A stretch of DNA of 64,000 nt, taken from the NCBI RefSeq assembly GCF_026340095.1, contig NZ_JAPEPO010000002.1, forward strand, positions 682,001 to 746,000, in the 5' to 3' direction. The DNA comes from Streptomyces sp. NBC_01446. Its GTDB lineage: Bacteria > Actinomycetota > Actinomycetes > Streptomycetales > Streptomycetaceae. The notes under the pieces are model-generated. The model was not told where the DNA came from. It saw only the letters and a program-made list of their open reading frames with translations, and made no database searches. Made by a program: the position numbers and the translations under genes. Shown here piece after piece: positions 8,259-17,103 of the stretch. How positions within the stretch are numbered: the stretch's first letter is position 1; every line of letters starts with the position of its first letter.

Positions 8259-9338
8259 TCACCAGCTGATTCCGGCCGCCACCGGCCGGTGGTCGCTGCC
8301 GGTGGCCGGCAGCACCCAGGAGCTGTTCGGCTCCACGCCGCGGACCAGGATCTGGTCGATCCGCGTCACCGGGAACGTCGCCGGCCAGCTGAAGCCGAAG
8401 CCGTCCCCGGCCGCGTCCTGCGCCGAGCGCATCTGCGAGGTGACGCCGGCGAACGCGCGGTCGTCCGTAGTGCCGTTCAGGTCGCCGAGCAGCACCACCC
8501 GCTCGTTCGGCTCGGCGGCGATGGCCTCGCCGAGCGCCTTCGCGTTTCTGTCGCGCGAGTCCGTCCAGAAGCCCGCCCTGGGATTCACCCGCACCGACCC
8601 CAGGTGGGCCACATACACCGCCAGCGGACCCTGGTCCGTGGCCACCGTGGTCCGCAGTGCCCGGTTGTAGGCCAGCTTGACGTCGGCCGGCTTGGTGGCC
8701 GCCAGCGGCCCGACGTCCGTCTTGATGTCAACCGGCCGGGTGTCCGACAGCGGCAGCTTGCTCCACAGCCCGACCGTGCCCTGCACCGTGTGGTGCGGGT
8801 ACGCCTTCGCCAGCTCCTTCTCGTACGTGCCGCGAGCCTGCGGGGTCAGCTCCTCCAGCGCCAGCACGTCCGCACCGGAGGCGGCCAGGTCGCGGGCGGT
8901 GCCGGCCGGGTCGGGGTTGTCTGCGCCGACGTTGTGGCTGACCACCATGAGGTCGCTGCCCGGGTGGGACTTGTCGCTGAGCAGGCCGCCGAAGAGGTTC
9001 AGCCACACCATGACCGGCAGCAGCAGCGCGACCACCGCGGAGGTGGAGCGGCGCCACAGCGCCCCGGCCAGCAGCACCGGGATGAACAACCCGAACCACG
9101 GAAGAGAGGTCTCCACCAGGCTGCCGAGGTTCCCGATCCGGTTCGGGATCTTCGCGTGCAGCAGCATGAACAGGCCCAGCAGCAGCGCCAGCGCCGCGAG
9201 GACCGGGCCGCGCTTCCACGGCCCCGGGCGGGCGCCGATGCGGATCGCGCCGCGGATGCGCGCGCGCCACGTACCGGAGCCGGTGTCCCGGCGGCCGGCA
9301 CTGCCCTGTCCGGTCTCCGCCGTGTCCACCTGCGCCAT
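8259..9338 (-). CDS. Membrane-anchored endonuclease/exonuclease/phosphatase family hydrolase
   Basis: 359 aa from ATG 9338, preceded by GAGGACAGACG. Three N-terminal membrane helices (about 47-110) are followed by an EEP domain from about residue 122: SHNVGADN (Asn), ALEELTP (catalytic Glu), AHLGSVR, LLGDLNGT (Asp-x-Asn) and the terminal SDHRPV His. This layout matches secreted actinobacterial DNase/phosphodiesterase-like proteins with the active domain outside the membrane. The substrate (nucleic acid, phosphoinositide or sphingomyelin-like) cannot be assigned. It lies 23 bp upstream of the VanY-like gene's stop, on the same strand, and may be co-transcribed. Confidence 0.88.
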   Translation of the reverse strand: MAQVDTAETGQGSAGRRDTGSGTWRARIRGAIRIGARPGPWKRGPVLAALALLLGLFMLLHAKIPNRIGNLGSLVETSLPWFGLFIPVLLAGALWRRSTSAVVALLLPVMVWLNLFGGLLSDKSHPGSDLMVVSHNVGADNPDPAGTARDLAASGADVLALEELTPQARGTYEKELAKAYPHHTVQGTVGLWSKLPLSDTRPVDIKTDVGPLAATKPADVKLAYNRALRTTVATDQGPLAVYVAHLGSVRVNPRAGFWTDSRDRNAKALGEAIAAEPNERVVLLGDLNGTTDDRAFAGVTSQMRSAQDAAGDGFGFSWPATFPVTRIDQILVRGVEPNSSWVLPATGSDHRPVAAGISW

Positions 9339-9361
9339 CGTCTGTCCTCGCTCACTGCCGG

Positions 9362-10016
9362 TCACTGCTGCATCCTCGGGTCCTGGGTGGGGTCGGCATA
9401 CATACGCGGGCAACCGTGATCGATTGCTTCGGGGCGTAGTTCGTAGTGCCAGGGTTCATTCTTGTGGATCGGGCACAGCCCGAACTCGGCACCATGCTCG
9501 GAGAGCCACGTCGTCGCATCGGAGTGCCCGAGGTCGACCGCGTCCCCCGACACGTGAGGAGACGTCGCCGCGGTGGCGATCCATCGGGCGGCCTCGACCT
9601 CGGACCCGTACTTGGAGACCGCCTCACGAAGAAGCTGATTTTGGTATTCCGGGGCACGCCGGCCGCTGTTGACGTAGAACTCGACCCCGTCGTCCGCGAC
9701 ATCCGTCGCAGCCCGGCGGAGGGCCTTGAGGAGATCTGGATCGAGGTCGGCCACAGCCGGAATCGCGTCGTCGAAGACCGTCACGCCGTCAGGGACAACC
9801 CCGCCGGCCTTGCCGAGCGCACCGTGTTTCTCACGACGCGGAGCCTTCGAGGGCGGTGCGGCCGAGGAGGACGACGGTGGTGCGGCCGACGAGGAATTCC
9901 ACGGCTGGTAGCGGAGGGCTGCGGTGATCGCTGCTATGACGACCACCGGGCCGACGACAAGGAACCGGCGAATCCGGCGGGTCGTTGTTCCTGCTGGTGG
10001 TGGGGGGGCGAGTCAT
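9362..10016 (-). CDS. VanY-like D-alanyl-D-alanine carboxypeptidase (start region frameshifted)
   Basis: The C-terminal ~150 residues form an M15B peptidase: FYVNSGRRAPEYQNQLL, the zinc motif SPHVSGDAVDLG and the second ligand EPWHYEL. It cleaves the terminal D-Ala of peptidoglycan pentapeptides. The intact frame runs from GTG 9946, which falls inside the predicted membrane helix (VVVIAAITAAL). A natural ATG at 10016 is one base out of frame: removing one C from the seven-base run at 10002-10008 would join MTRP to RRIRRFLVVGPVVVI and give a normal anchor of about 218 aa. Either a sequencing error or a real 5' lesion explains this. It is divergent from a two-component system, as in vanRS-vanY loci. 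Confidence 0.8.
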
Positions 10017-10034
10017 GCTGCCAGTCAAGGCAGC
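10017..10034. repeat. Small hairpin in the vanY-like/response-regulator intergenic region
   Basis: GCTGCC and GGCAGC arms flank AGTCAA directly upstream of the ATG at 10016, in the 87-bp spacer between divergent genes. It could be an operator half-site pair or a 5' mRNA hairpin. Confidence 0.35.
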
Positions 10035-10103
10035 GTCGTGTTGTGGGCACGTATGCGGTTTTCGATACGCCGATGATATGTGCCGGCTCGTAGCATCAAT
10101 AAC

Positions 10104-10799
10104 ATGCGTGTGTTGATCGTCGAGGACGAACCCTTCATGGCAGAAGCCATCCGCGATGGCCTACGCCTGGAAGCGATCGCGGCCGACATCGCAGGCGACG
10201 GCGACACCGCTCTGGAACTGCTGAACATCAACGACTACGACATCGCCGTCCTCGACCGCGACATCCCCGGACCTTCCGGTGACGAGATCGCCCAAAGCAT
10301 CGTCGACTCCGGCAGCGGCATGCCGATCCTCATGCTCACGGCGGCCGACCGTCTCGACGACAAGGCCTCCGGGTTCGAACTCGGCGCCGACGACTACCTC
10401 ACGAAGCCTTTCGAACTCCGAGAACTCGCGCTCCGGCTCAGAGCGCTCAACCGCAGACGTGCCCACAACAGACCTCCCGTACGAGAGATCGCAGGTCTGC
10501 GGCTGGACCCGTTCCGCAGAGAGGTCTACCGGGACGGCCGCTACGTCGCGCTGACCAGGAAGCAGTTCGCCGTGCTCGAAGTCCTCGTCGCTGCCGAAGG
10601 CGGTGTCGTCAGCGCCGAAGAACTCCTGGAGCGGGCATGGGACGCGAACGCCGACCCGTTCACCAACGCAGTGCGCATCACCGTCTCGGCTCTGCGCAAG
10701 CGTCTCGGCGAGCCCTGGATCATCGCCACCGTGCCAGGCGTCGGCTACCGCATCGGCACACCACCAGAGGCCGGACACGAGGGAGGAGACCGTGGATAG
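10104..10799 (+). CDS. OmpR-family response regulator
   Basis: 231 aa from ATG 10104. The receiver domain has acidic E7/D8, the phospho-acceptor D51 (VLDRDIPG), T79 and K101 (LTKPF). The C-terminal winged helix follows (about 130-225: YVALTRKQFAVLEVL, AWDANADPFTNAVRITVSALRKRL, TVPGVGYRI). It is the DNA-binding partner of the overlapping downstream kinase. The divergent VanY-like carboxypeptidase suggests a cell-wall stress role, as for VanR/CroR types; that is inference from neighbours. Confidence 0.95.
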   Translation: MRVLIVEDEPFMAEAIRDGLRLEAIAADIAGDGDTALELLNINDYDIAVLDRDIPGPSGDEIAQSIVDSGSGMPILMLTAADRLDDKASGFELGADDYLTKPFELRELALRLRALNRRRAHNRPPVREIAGLRLDPFRREVYRDGRYVALTRKQFAVLEVLVAAEGGVVSAEELLERAWDANADPFTNAVRITVSALRKRLGEPWIIATVPGVGYRIGTPPEAGHEGGDRG

Positions 10800-11880
10800 A
10801 GCCCCTGGGCTGAGCGTTCGCCTCAAACTCACCCTGAGCTACGCCGGATTCCTCATGGTTGCCGGCTCCCTTCTGCTCCTTGCGGTGTGGGTCTACCTGA
10901 ATCGTGTGGTCCACCCCGGGCTCATCATCGTGCCCGACTACCGCTACGCCGTTCTGCGCACCTTCGCCCCAACGGCAGCCGCAGTTCTGGCGTTCCTGCT
11001 GGTGTTCGGTCTCCTGGGAGGGTGGATCCTCGCCGGCCGAATGCTCGCCCCTCTGACCCGGATCACCGACGCCACCCGCCTGGCCACGAACGGATCACTC
11101 TCCCACCGGATCCGGCTACCGGGCCGCAATGACGAGTTCCGCGAACTCGCCGACGCCTTCGACACGATGCTCGCCCAGCTCGAAGCACACGTCGCAGAAC
11201 AGCGGAGATTCGCCGCCAACGCCTCTCACGAGCTGCGCACCCCGCTGGCGATCTCGAAGGCCCTTCTCGACGTGGCCCGCACCGATCCGAACCACGACAC
11301 CGCCGAACTCATCGACCGCCTCCACGTCGTCAACACCCGAGCCATCGATCTCACTGAAGCATTGCTCCTGCTCAGCCGCGCCGACCAGAGGTCCTTCAGC
11401 CGCGAACCAGTCGACCTGTCCCTCATGGCGGAAGAAGCCACCGAAACCCTTCTCCCCCTCGCGGAAAAGCACGGCGTCACCATCGAGACCCGCGGCGACA
11501 TCACCCCCACGATCGGATCGCCGGCACTCCTGCTGCAGCTGACCACGAACCTCGTGCACAACGCGATCGTCCACAACCTGCCTGAACAGGGCACCGTGTG
11601 GGTCAACACCAGCGTCCGTCCCAGGACTGTGGTGCTCACTGTCGAAAACACCGGCGCGACGCTCACCCCACAGCTGGCCTCGACGCTCACCGAACCGTTC
11701 CAGCGCGGCACCGAGCGCATGCGCACCGACCACGCGGGCGTCGGCCTCGGCCTGGCAATCGTCAAAACCATCACCCAGGCACACGACGGAACACTCACCC
11801 TCACCCCACGTTCAGGCGGCGGGATGCGCGTCACTGTGGAACTACCCGCGCCGGCCCCGGCCCCGCGCACCGGCAGGTAG
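10792..11880 (+). CDS. Membrane sensor histidine kinase
   Basis: 362 aa from GTG 10792, which overlaps the regulator stop by 8 bp behind GGGAGGAG, indicating coupled translation. Two membrane helices (about 14-36 and 57-80) bracket a short ~20-residue outer loop. A HAMP domain follows (about 80-132), then HisKA with H146 in NASHELRTPL and a HATPase_c domain with NLVHNAIVHN, the altered G1 region VENTGATL and GVGLGLAIV. The very small outer loop suggests an intramembrane-sensing kinase of the type used for cell-envelope stress; that is inference. Confidence 0.95.
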   Translation: MDRAPGLSVRLKLTLSYAGFLMVAGSLLLLAVWVYLNRVVHPGLIIVPDYRYAVLRTFAPTAAAVLAFLLVFGLLGGWILAGRMLAPLTRITDATRLATNGSLSHRIRLPGRNDEFRELADAFDTMLAQLEAHVAEQRRFAANASHELRTPLAISKALLDVARTDPNHDTAELIDRLHVVNTRAIDLTEALLLLSRADQRSFSREPVDLSLMAEEATETLLPLAEKHGVTIETRGDITPTIGSPALLLQLTTNLVHNAIVHNLPEQGTVWVNTSVRPRTVVLTVENTGATLTPQLASTLTEPFQRGTERMRTDHAGVGLGLAIVKTITQAHDGTLTLTPRSGGGMRVTVELPAPAPAPRTGR

Positions 11881-11883
11881 CGG

Positions 11884-12212
11884 ATCTGGGAGTTGTTGCG
11901 CCGCCCCAACAGCGGATTCCGTCGGCACGGGAGGACTCCGTGCGTTCCTGGTCGCGGGCTGTCCACTTCGACGTGTCGCGGGAGGTCCGGGTGAACTCGT
12001 CGCTGAACACCAGTGCTGTGCCGCGCGGGCCGTGCTGCCAAGGGGCTCGACCCCGACCGGTGTGGCGGGGTCGTCCAGTGAGGGTCGGGCATGGGACTTG
12101 GCCGGAGTGATTGCGAGCATCGCGCTCAGGCCCAGCGCGATCGCGGTAGCGGACACCGCTCTGAATCGGCGGCCGTTGTGTGGGTAGCCGGCGTGACGTG
12201 GTGCCGTTCCAT
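11884..12212 (-). pseudogene. Truncated, frameshifted GH16 beta-glucanase
   Basis: An ATG at 12212 sits behind AGGAGAG, but the reading shifts within 20 codons to a signal peptide (AVSATAIALGLSAMLAITPA with cleavage near SHA), and shifts again to LVFSDEFTRTSRDTSKW and RADGIRCW, the start of the GH16 laminarinase/beta-glucanase fold. The gene then stops making sense near 11918, next to the kinase stop. Only the first ~80 of roughly 280 residues remain. The catalytic ExDxxE motif is absent. Confidence 0.65.
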
Positions 12213-12457
12213 CGCTCTCCTGACATCGCTTTCGGAAGTGGAGGCTGCCGGTCATCCAGCCAAGACTGGCCGGGGAGTTCGTCATGACGGATGTGACAGA
12301 GGGCGCGAGAGGTCGGGCCGGTGGTCGTCACGCGGCTTTTGGAGCGTCCGTCTCTCCGCTTGAAGATGCTCGTATACCGAAAGTGCGTCGGATTTAATCC
12401 GCAGGTCCCCGACTAGAGCTGCCCGATGCGGACTTGGGGATCCGGGGTTCAGTGCGT

Positions 12458-12487
12458 GGACGTCGCCGGCGCGTCGCGGCGGCGTCC
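12458..12487 (-). terminator. GC-rich hairpin after SDR gene
   Basis: Arms GGACGTCGCCG (12458-12468) and CGGCGGCGTCC (12477-12487) pair with one mismatch around an 8-nt loop, just beyond the SDR stop at 12494. This fits a factor-independent terminator without an obvious U-tract, as is common in streptomycetes. Confidence 0.5.
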
Positions 12488-12493
12488 AGGCCG

Positions 12494-13159
12494 TCAGTCA
12501 GGCAGCGGCTCGGCGAAGTGCCGGAAACCACTGCGCTCGGTGTGCATGGCGTACAGGCGCTCGGCCAGCGCGTCGGGGCTGGAGTGCTCGGCGTCGGGAC
12601 GGATCGCACCGGGGATGATCAGCTGGGCGGCGTGGATGCCCTCCGGGGCGAGCGCGTCGTGGAGCATGTGTGCGTAGGCGCTCTCGGCGGCGAACGCGAT
12701 CGAGGTGCCGGCCCGCTCCGGGTGCGGGCGCACGGCGCTGCCGCCGTTGACGAAGAGCAGGGTGCCGCGGCCGAGCGCCCGCATGCCGGGCAGGACCGCA
12801 TTGACGCAGGTGACCGGGCCGTTGACGGAGAAGCCCAGTGGGGCGTCGAGGTCGTCGGCGCCGGTGTCGAGGACCGGCTTCATGAAGTCGGCGCGGGGCA
12901 CCGGGCTGTACTGCAGGATCTCGATCGGTCCGAGAGTCTCGGAGGCGGCCTCAAGGGCCGTGGTGAGGGAGCCGGGGTCGAGGACGTCTGCGGTGAAACC
13001 GCGGGCGGGAACGCCGTCACGGCTCAGTTCGGCCGTCAGAGCGTCCAGGTGCTCGACGTTGCGGGAGATGAGCGCGACGCTGTGGCTTGCGGTTCCGAAA
13101 CGGCGGGCGGTGGCCAGCCCCAGGCCGGAGCCTGCGCCGACAAGAGCGAACGTGGTCAC
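12494..13159 (-). CDS. Short SDR-family protein
   Basis: 221 aa from GTG 13159. The Rossmann motif GAGSGLG (residues 8-14) is followed by LISRN, DVLDP and a central LFVNGGSAV strand. The usual YxxxK tetrad is replaced by an AFAAESAYAHML region, so catalytic competence is uncertain. Such short SDRs are often annotated as NAD(P)-dependent oxidoreductases or NmrA-like sensors. A broken alcohol dehydrogenase lies 75 bp downstream on the map and is transcribed the same way, separated by a strong terminator. Confidence 0.8.
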   Translation of the reverse strand: MTTFALVGAGSGLGLATARRFGTASHSVALISRNVEHLDALTAELSRDGVPARGFTADVLDPGSLTTALEAASETLGPIEILQYSPVPRADFMKPVLDTGADDLDAPLGFSVNGPVTCVNAVLPGMRALGRGTLLFVNGGSAVRPHPERAGTSIAFAAESAYAHMLHDALAPEGIHAAQLIIPGAIRPDAEHSSPDALAERLYAMHTERSGFRHFAEPLPD

Positions 13160-13186
13160 GGTGAGTAGTCCTTCGCGAGGGAGGTC

Positions 13187-13217
13187 ACGGGGCCGGGCCG
13201 TAGGGGCCCGGCCCCGT
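13187..13217 (-). terminator. Strong 13-bp hairpin after the alcohol dehydrogenase remnant
   Basis: ACGGGGCCGGGCC (13187-13199) pairs perfectly with 13205-13217 around a 5-nt loop, just 3' of the dehydrogenase stop at 13235 and 5' of the next minus-strand SDR start. It is a probable transcription terminator. Confidence 0.75.
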
Positions 13218-13234
13218 ATGTCGGGAGGTGCGGG

Positions 13235-14058
13235 TCAGGGCGTGAGGAGGGCCTTGATGGCGCGGCGCTCGTCCATCGCCTGGTAGCCCTCGGCGACCTG
13301 GTCCAGAGGCAGGGTGAGGTCGAAGACCTTGCCCGGGTTGATCCGGCCGGTCAGGACGCGGTCGATGAGGTCGGGCAGGTAGCGGCGCACGGGGGCGGGG
13401 CCGCCGCGCAGGCCGACGTGGGAGAAGAACAGCTCCTGCCCGTCGATGGCCACCTCGTGGGGGACGCCGACGAAGCCGACGTTGCCGCCGGCACCGCCGA
13501 TTGCAGGGCCTGCCGCATGGCTTCGGCGGTGCCGACGCACTCCAGGACCGAGTCGGCGCCGATCCCCCCGGTGAGGTCCTTGACGCGGGCGATGCCTTCG
13601 TCGCCGCGCTCGGCGACGATGTCGGTGGCGCCGAATTCGCGCGCCAGGTTCTGGCGGGGCTCATGGCGATGATCCGCTCAGCGCCCAGTTCCTTGGCGGC
13701 GATCACGCCACACAGGCCGACCGCCCCGTCGCCGACGACCACGGCGGTGGAGCCGGGCGTCACCTCGGCGGCCTCCGCGGCATACCAGCCGGTTCCCATC
13801 ACGTCGGAGACAGCGAGCAGGCCGGGCAGGAACTCATCGGCCGGGTGCTCGTCGGTGGCGACCAGGGTGCCGTGAGCGTTGGGGATGCGGACGTAGTCGG
13901 CCTGGCAGGTGGACATGAACTCGCGGTGCAGGCAGTTGGACTGGAAGCCGTTCCGGCAGTTGGCGCAGGTGTTGTCCGAGGTGGCGAAGGAGCCGACGAC
14001 GAACTGGCCGGGCTTGACCGAGGTGACCTCACTGCCGACCTCCTCGACGAAGCCTCCA
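13235..14058 (-). pseudogene. Zinc-dependent alcohol dehydrogenase, 5'-truncated with two frameshifts
   Basis: From the junction near 14058 the reading gives VEEVGSEVTSVKPGQFVVGS, then the structural-zinc Cys set NTCANCRNGFQSNC, TCQADYVRIPNAHGT, the NAD motif VVGDGAVGLCGV, and after a frame break near 13665 NLAREFGATDIVAERGDEGI. A second break near 13505 leads to GGNVGFVGVPHEVAIDGQ and the normal C-terminus KALLTP. About 60 N-terminal residues, including the catalytic-zinc Cys and GHE motif, are replaced by a PEP-synthase fragment. The enzyme is inactive. Confidence 0.85.
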
Positions 14059-14518
14059 GCAGCCGGGCGGGCCCGCGCACGTTCAGGTAGGTCTCCTGCT
14101 GCCCGGCGAAGCTCGCTTCCGGTAGATCCTCGGCCGTGGCGCTGCTGCGCACGGCAACCTCGGGTTCGTCCCGCCCCTGCTCACGGGCGAGTTGCTCGTA
14201 GGCCGAGACGATTTCGGTGCACAACTCCGCCGGCAGCGGCTCGGCGAGGATCATCGCTCGGATCGCCACCGCCACCTCTTCCAGCGCCGCCGCTTCGTGG
14301 AGCCGTCCGAGTTGCTCGTCGATGCGCCCGCGCAGCCCGTGGCCGCCCAGCAGCTCTCCGTACGCGTATGCCGTCGTGGCGAACCCGGGCGGCACCCGCA
14401 CACCTCCGGCGGCCAGGTGGGCTGTCATCTCTCCCAGGGAGGCGTTCTTGCCGCCCACACGGCCGACGTCCTGACGGCCGAGTTCCGCGAACGGGATGAC
14501 GCGTCGAGTGGTGGCCAT
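14059..14518 (-). pseudogene. PEP synthase (pyruvate, water dikinase) N-terminal fragment
   Basis: ATG 14518 begins a PPDK_N ATP-grasp region: VGRVGGKNASLGEMTAHL, VPPGFATTAYAY, AVRSSATAEDLPEASFAGQQ and ETYLNV. Homology stops after about 153 residues at LLEA, where the sequence passes straight into the alcohol dehydrogenase remnant. A full protein has about 790-870 residues including a phosphohistidine and a PEP-binding domain, so this cannot make PEP. Its presence next to the CBS/USP/phosphoketolase cluster fits the energy-stress gene sets in which ppsA is often found. Confidence 0.85.
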
Positions 14519-14771
14519 GACGTCCTCCGTCGTACGTGAGGTGATGACGTGCTCAGTAAGGCAGTGGGCGGCCGGACGGGGTGCGCAGGTCCAGCGGGGC
14601 GGGCCGGTGAGGCTGCTTCGGCCGGGCCTGGATCCGAATGCGGTGCATCGTCCTCACCTCTTGACGGGCGGAATCCCGAGCAGTGTCCGGATTCCACGAT
14701 CACGCCACGCGGTGCCCTGGTTGCAGTGCCGAGGGGGCAGGAGGAAGGGGCCGAGTGGGCCGTACCAGGGA

Positions 14772-14786
14772 GGGACCGATCGGCCC
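14772..14786. promoter_or_regulatory. Candidate DevR/OsdR-type box upstream of the ppsA fragment
   Basis: GGGACCGATCGGCCC shares its GGGACC-N3-GGCCC layout with the site at 15740-15754 ahead of the Crp-like gene. DosR/DevR-family regulators recognise GGGAC-type palindromes ahead of universal-stress and CBS genes. The assignment is inference from motif and gene content. Confidence 0.35.
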
Positions 14787-14819
14787 ATACCCCCGGAGCG
14801 TGGCGGCCGCGCTTCCTGC

Positions 14820-15276
14820 GCTGCGGAGCTGATGACACCCCCTGCGGTTCTCCTCCAGCCCGCCGCTTCCCACCTGAACCACCGCATCAGCAAGGAGATC
14901 GTGTCGGTCGCGCAACGCACCGGTCGAGGTATCGCCGTCGAGGGACTCGACGGGATCCGGGACCGGGTACGGCTTCGACGCGACCAGCGCGGCACGCTCT
15001 CCTCCTGGCCCTTCCACCAGCTCGGCAGCTCGGCCGGCACCTCGCCTACAAAGCGAGACAGGCCGGGGTGGCCTCCCTGGAAGTGGACGCGTGCCATACC
15101 TCGCAGCGCTGCCCGCGCCGCCACCACACCGAGAAGGCCAAACGACTCGGGACCACCTTTGTTGTCGTCGGTGCGGTCTCGCTCACCCCGCCGACGTCGT
15201 CGCCGGGGTGAGCGTGCGCGACCGCGCACGCTCGGTGTGGGCATTTGTCACCATGCCCGTCCCCACCCCCACGTAA
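14820..15276 (+). pseudogene. Degenerate TnpB (IS605/IS1341-type) C-terminal remnant
   Basis: A chain of segments in three frames matches TnpB: SHLNHRISKEIVSVAQRTGR, AVEGLDGIRDRVRL (RuvC Glu region), LSSWPFHQLG, then after a shift HLAYKARQAGVASLEVDA with CHTSQRCP (zinc-finger half), and finally CCRRCGLAHPADVVAGVSVRDRAR. The final catalytic Asp (normally D-x-N) region is altered. The 5' half with the first RuvC Asp is missing. It is a dead element, different in type from the three intact ones in the window. Confidence 0.75.
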
Positions 15277-15375
15277 CTACGCATGGGTAGGGAGATGCGA
15301 CCCGTGACCGTCCCGTCGTAGGGGCGGTCGGGAGCTCGACAAGGTGTGAACGATGCGGAGCGATCGCTCGGTCGT

Positions 15376-15632
15376 TCAGGGCCGAGAAGGTGACGGCCCC
15401 TCCCCAGCGGTACCGTCCTGGCACAGATCCGGAAATGCCTTGTCCAGCCCGGCCTCGTCCACGGCGGCGTCGGCCGCTGCCGACTCCAACAGCCCGCTCG
15501 GCCCGCCGGCCACCTTGTTCGGCGGCACGAGCAGTTCCACTCGGTCACCTGCCCGCTGCGGCCACCCCACGCCGACCACAGCCCCGCACCACTCGGCCAG
15601 CCCGCTCGGCTCGACGGCATACGCGGCACTCA
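15376..15632 (-). CDS. Hypothetical small protein
   Basis: 85 codons from ATG 15632 have high GC3 and give a mildly acidic protein (WCGAVVGVGWPQRAGDRVEL, ELLVPPNKVAGGPSG, LLESAAADAAVDEAGL). I recognise no domain. It is divergent from the Crp-like gene, with about 180 bp between them, which includes a DevR-like motif. The opposite-strand frames are poorer. It may be a truncated gene. Confidence 0.35.
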
Positions 15633-15739
15633 TACGACCTGTCTGTCCCCCACCCTCCTGTGTGCGCCCACCGACCCGACGACTCCAACGCCTCCTCGGT
15701 GGGCCGTGGATGTGCACCCGGGCCGAAAGGACCCCGGTC

Positions 15740-15754
15740 GGGACCGTGCGGCCC
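15740..15754. promoter_or_regulatory. Candidate DevR/OsdR-type box upstream of the Crp-like gene
   Basis: GGGACCGTGCGGCCC lies about 60 bp before the ATG at 15815, a normal activator distance, and matches the 14772 site in 13 of 15 bases. Confidence 0.4.
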
Positions 15755-15814
15755 GTGGTGCCGGGGGCTCGGCGCGCCCACCCTGGGAGCAGTGCAATGA
15801 AGGGAGCCAGCGTG

Positions 15815-16273
15815 ATGACAACCGCCACCACCATGAACGCGGCCCTCCCCGCCGGACACCGCGAACGACTGATGCAATTCGCCCGTGAGGTCTCCTTCGA
15901 GGCCGGGGCCCGCTTGTTCGAGGAGGGCAGGCGAGCCGACCACTTCTGGATCGTGCGAACCGGCACCGTAGCTCTGGACGTGCACGTGCCGGACCTGCGG
16001 CCCGCCGTCGTCGAAACGCTCGGGCACGGCGAACTGGTCGGCTGGTCCTGGCACTTCCCGCCGTACATCTGGCACCTGGGCGCCGAGGCGATGAGCCCGG
16101 TGCGGGCCTGGGAGTTCGATGCCGAGGCCGTGCGGGCGGCGTGCGCCGAGGACCCCGAGTTCGGCCGGGTGATCGCTGTCTGGGTCGGGCTCGTGGTCGC
16201 CGACCGGCTGCACGCCTCCCGAATCCGGCTGCTCGACCTCTACGCCCCTCACGGCAGCGGTGGTCTGGCATGA
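15815..16273 (+). CDS. Cyclic-nucleotide-binding-fold protein (Crp-like sensor without HTH)
   Basis: 152 aa from ATG 15815 behind AGGGAG with 8-nt spacing. It is a single cNMP-binding beta-roll (about 20-125: FEAGARLFEEGRRADHFWIV, GTVALDV, LGHGELVGWSWHFPPYIW). The ligand PBC Arg-Ala pair is not obvious: the roll carries WSWHFPPY instead of the GExA/RxA motif, so it may sense something other than cAMP. No DNA-binding domain follows. These stand-alone cNMP proteins recur in actinobacterial redox/dormancy clusters beside CBS proteins, as here, with the CBS gene 41 bp downstream. Confidence 0.85.
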   Translation: MTTATTMNAALPAGHRERLMQFAREVSFEAGARLFEEGRRADHFWIVRTGTVALDVHVPDLRPAVVETLGHGELVGWSWHFPPYIWHLGAEAMSPVRAWEFDAEAVRAACAEDPEFGRVIAVWVGLVVADRLHASRIRLLDLYAPHGSGGLA

Positions 16274-16314
16274 CCGCAGTGTCCCGACGTCGCCGGCGTT
16301 CCGAGGAGGAGAAC

Positions 16315-16968
16315 ATGGACACCAGCCCTCACCGTGTGAGTGACGTGATGACGCCCGCCGTCGTCGCCGTGGGCCGCAAGACCCGGTTCAAGGACCTCGT
16401 CGAACGCATGGAGCAGTGGAAGGTCAGCGCCGTACCCGTGCTGGAGGGCGATGGCCGGGTGATCGGGGTGGTGTCCGAGGCCGATCTGCTGCCCAAGGAG
16501 GAGTTCCGGGACAGCGATCCGGACCGGTACACCCAGTTGCATCGCCTGGCCGACATGGCGAAGGCCGGGGCGGTGTACGCCGAGGAGCTGATGAGTACGC
16601 CGGCCGTCACCGTCCACGCGGACGCCACGCTCGCAGAGGCGGCCCGCATCATGGCGCTCCGGCACGTCAAGCGGCTGCCCGTGGTGAATTCCGAGGGGGT
16701 ACTCGAAGGCGTTGTCAGCCGTGGCGATCTACTGAAGGTGTTCCTGCGCCCGGACAACGACCTCGCCGACGAGATACGGCGGGACGTCCTCGACGTCCTG
16801 TTCCCGGCCCCGGTCGAGCCCGTGCACATCGCCGTGGTCGACGGCGTCGCGACCCTGACCGGACGGGTCCAGGACGCCACGCGCATTCCGCTCGCCGCGC
16901 GCCTGGTGCGAGGCGTCGAGGGCATCGTGGGCGTGGACTGCCAACTCACCGCATCCGACGAGGCATGA
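16315..16968 (+). CDS. CBS-pair plus BON domain protein (copy 1)
   Basis: 217 aa from ATG 16315 behind GAGGAGGAG. Two CBS motifs (about 10-62 VSDVMTPAVVAVGR, GVVSEADLLPKEE; about 88-142 LMSTPAVTVHADATL, GVVSRGDLLKVFLR) are followed by a BON domain (about 150-212, VHIAVVDGVATLTGRV). CBS pairs bind adenosyl ligands (AMP, ATP, NADH), and BON may bind lipid or protein. It probably forms an operon with the Crp-like gene upstream. Copies 2 and 3 are clear paralogues. Confidence 0.93.
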   Translation: MDTSPHRVSDVMTPAVVAVGRKTRFKDLVERMEQWKVSAVPVLEGDGRVIGVVSEADLLPKEEFRDSDPDRYTQLHRLADMAKAGAVYAEELMSTPAVTVHADATLAEAARIMALRHVKRLPVVNSEGVLEGVVSRGDLLKVFLRPDNDLADEIRRDVLDVLFPAPVEPVHIAVVDGVATLTGRVQDATRIPLAARLVRGVEGIVGVDCQLTASDEA

Positions 16969-17103
16969 AGCGGCGCGGCGAACGTCTGCCGCCCGCCCGA
17001 AATCGACGGTCGATGCACGCTGGCGGTCCGGACCACCGGCAGCCCTCGACCATGGGCGACAGCCGTGGCATCGTTGCCTCCCTTTTGTACCGACGACCCT
17101 GAG

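Noticed and set aside
8121..9419. A long plus-strand frame (432 codons) opposite the EEP hydrolase.
   Set aside because: Low-complexity Arg/Gly/Ala composition and codon bias fit the complementary minus-strand gene.
12619..13168. Plus-strand frames opposite the SDR at 12494-13159.
   Set aside because: The minus strand has the Rossmann motif GAGSGLG and consistent bias.
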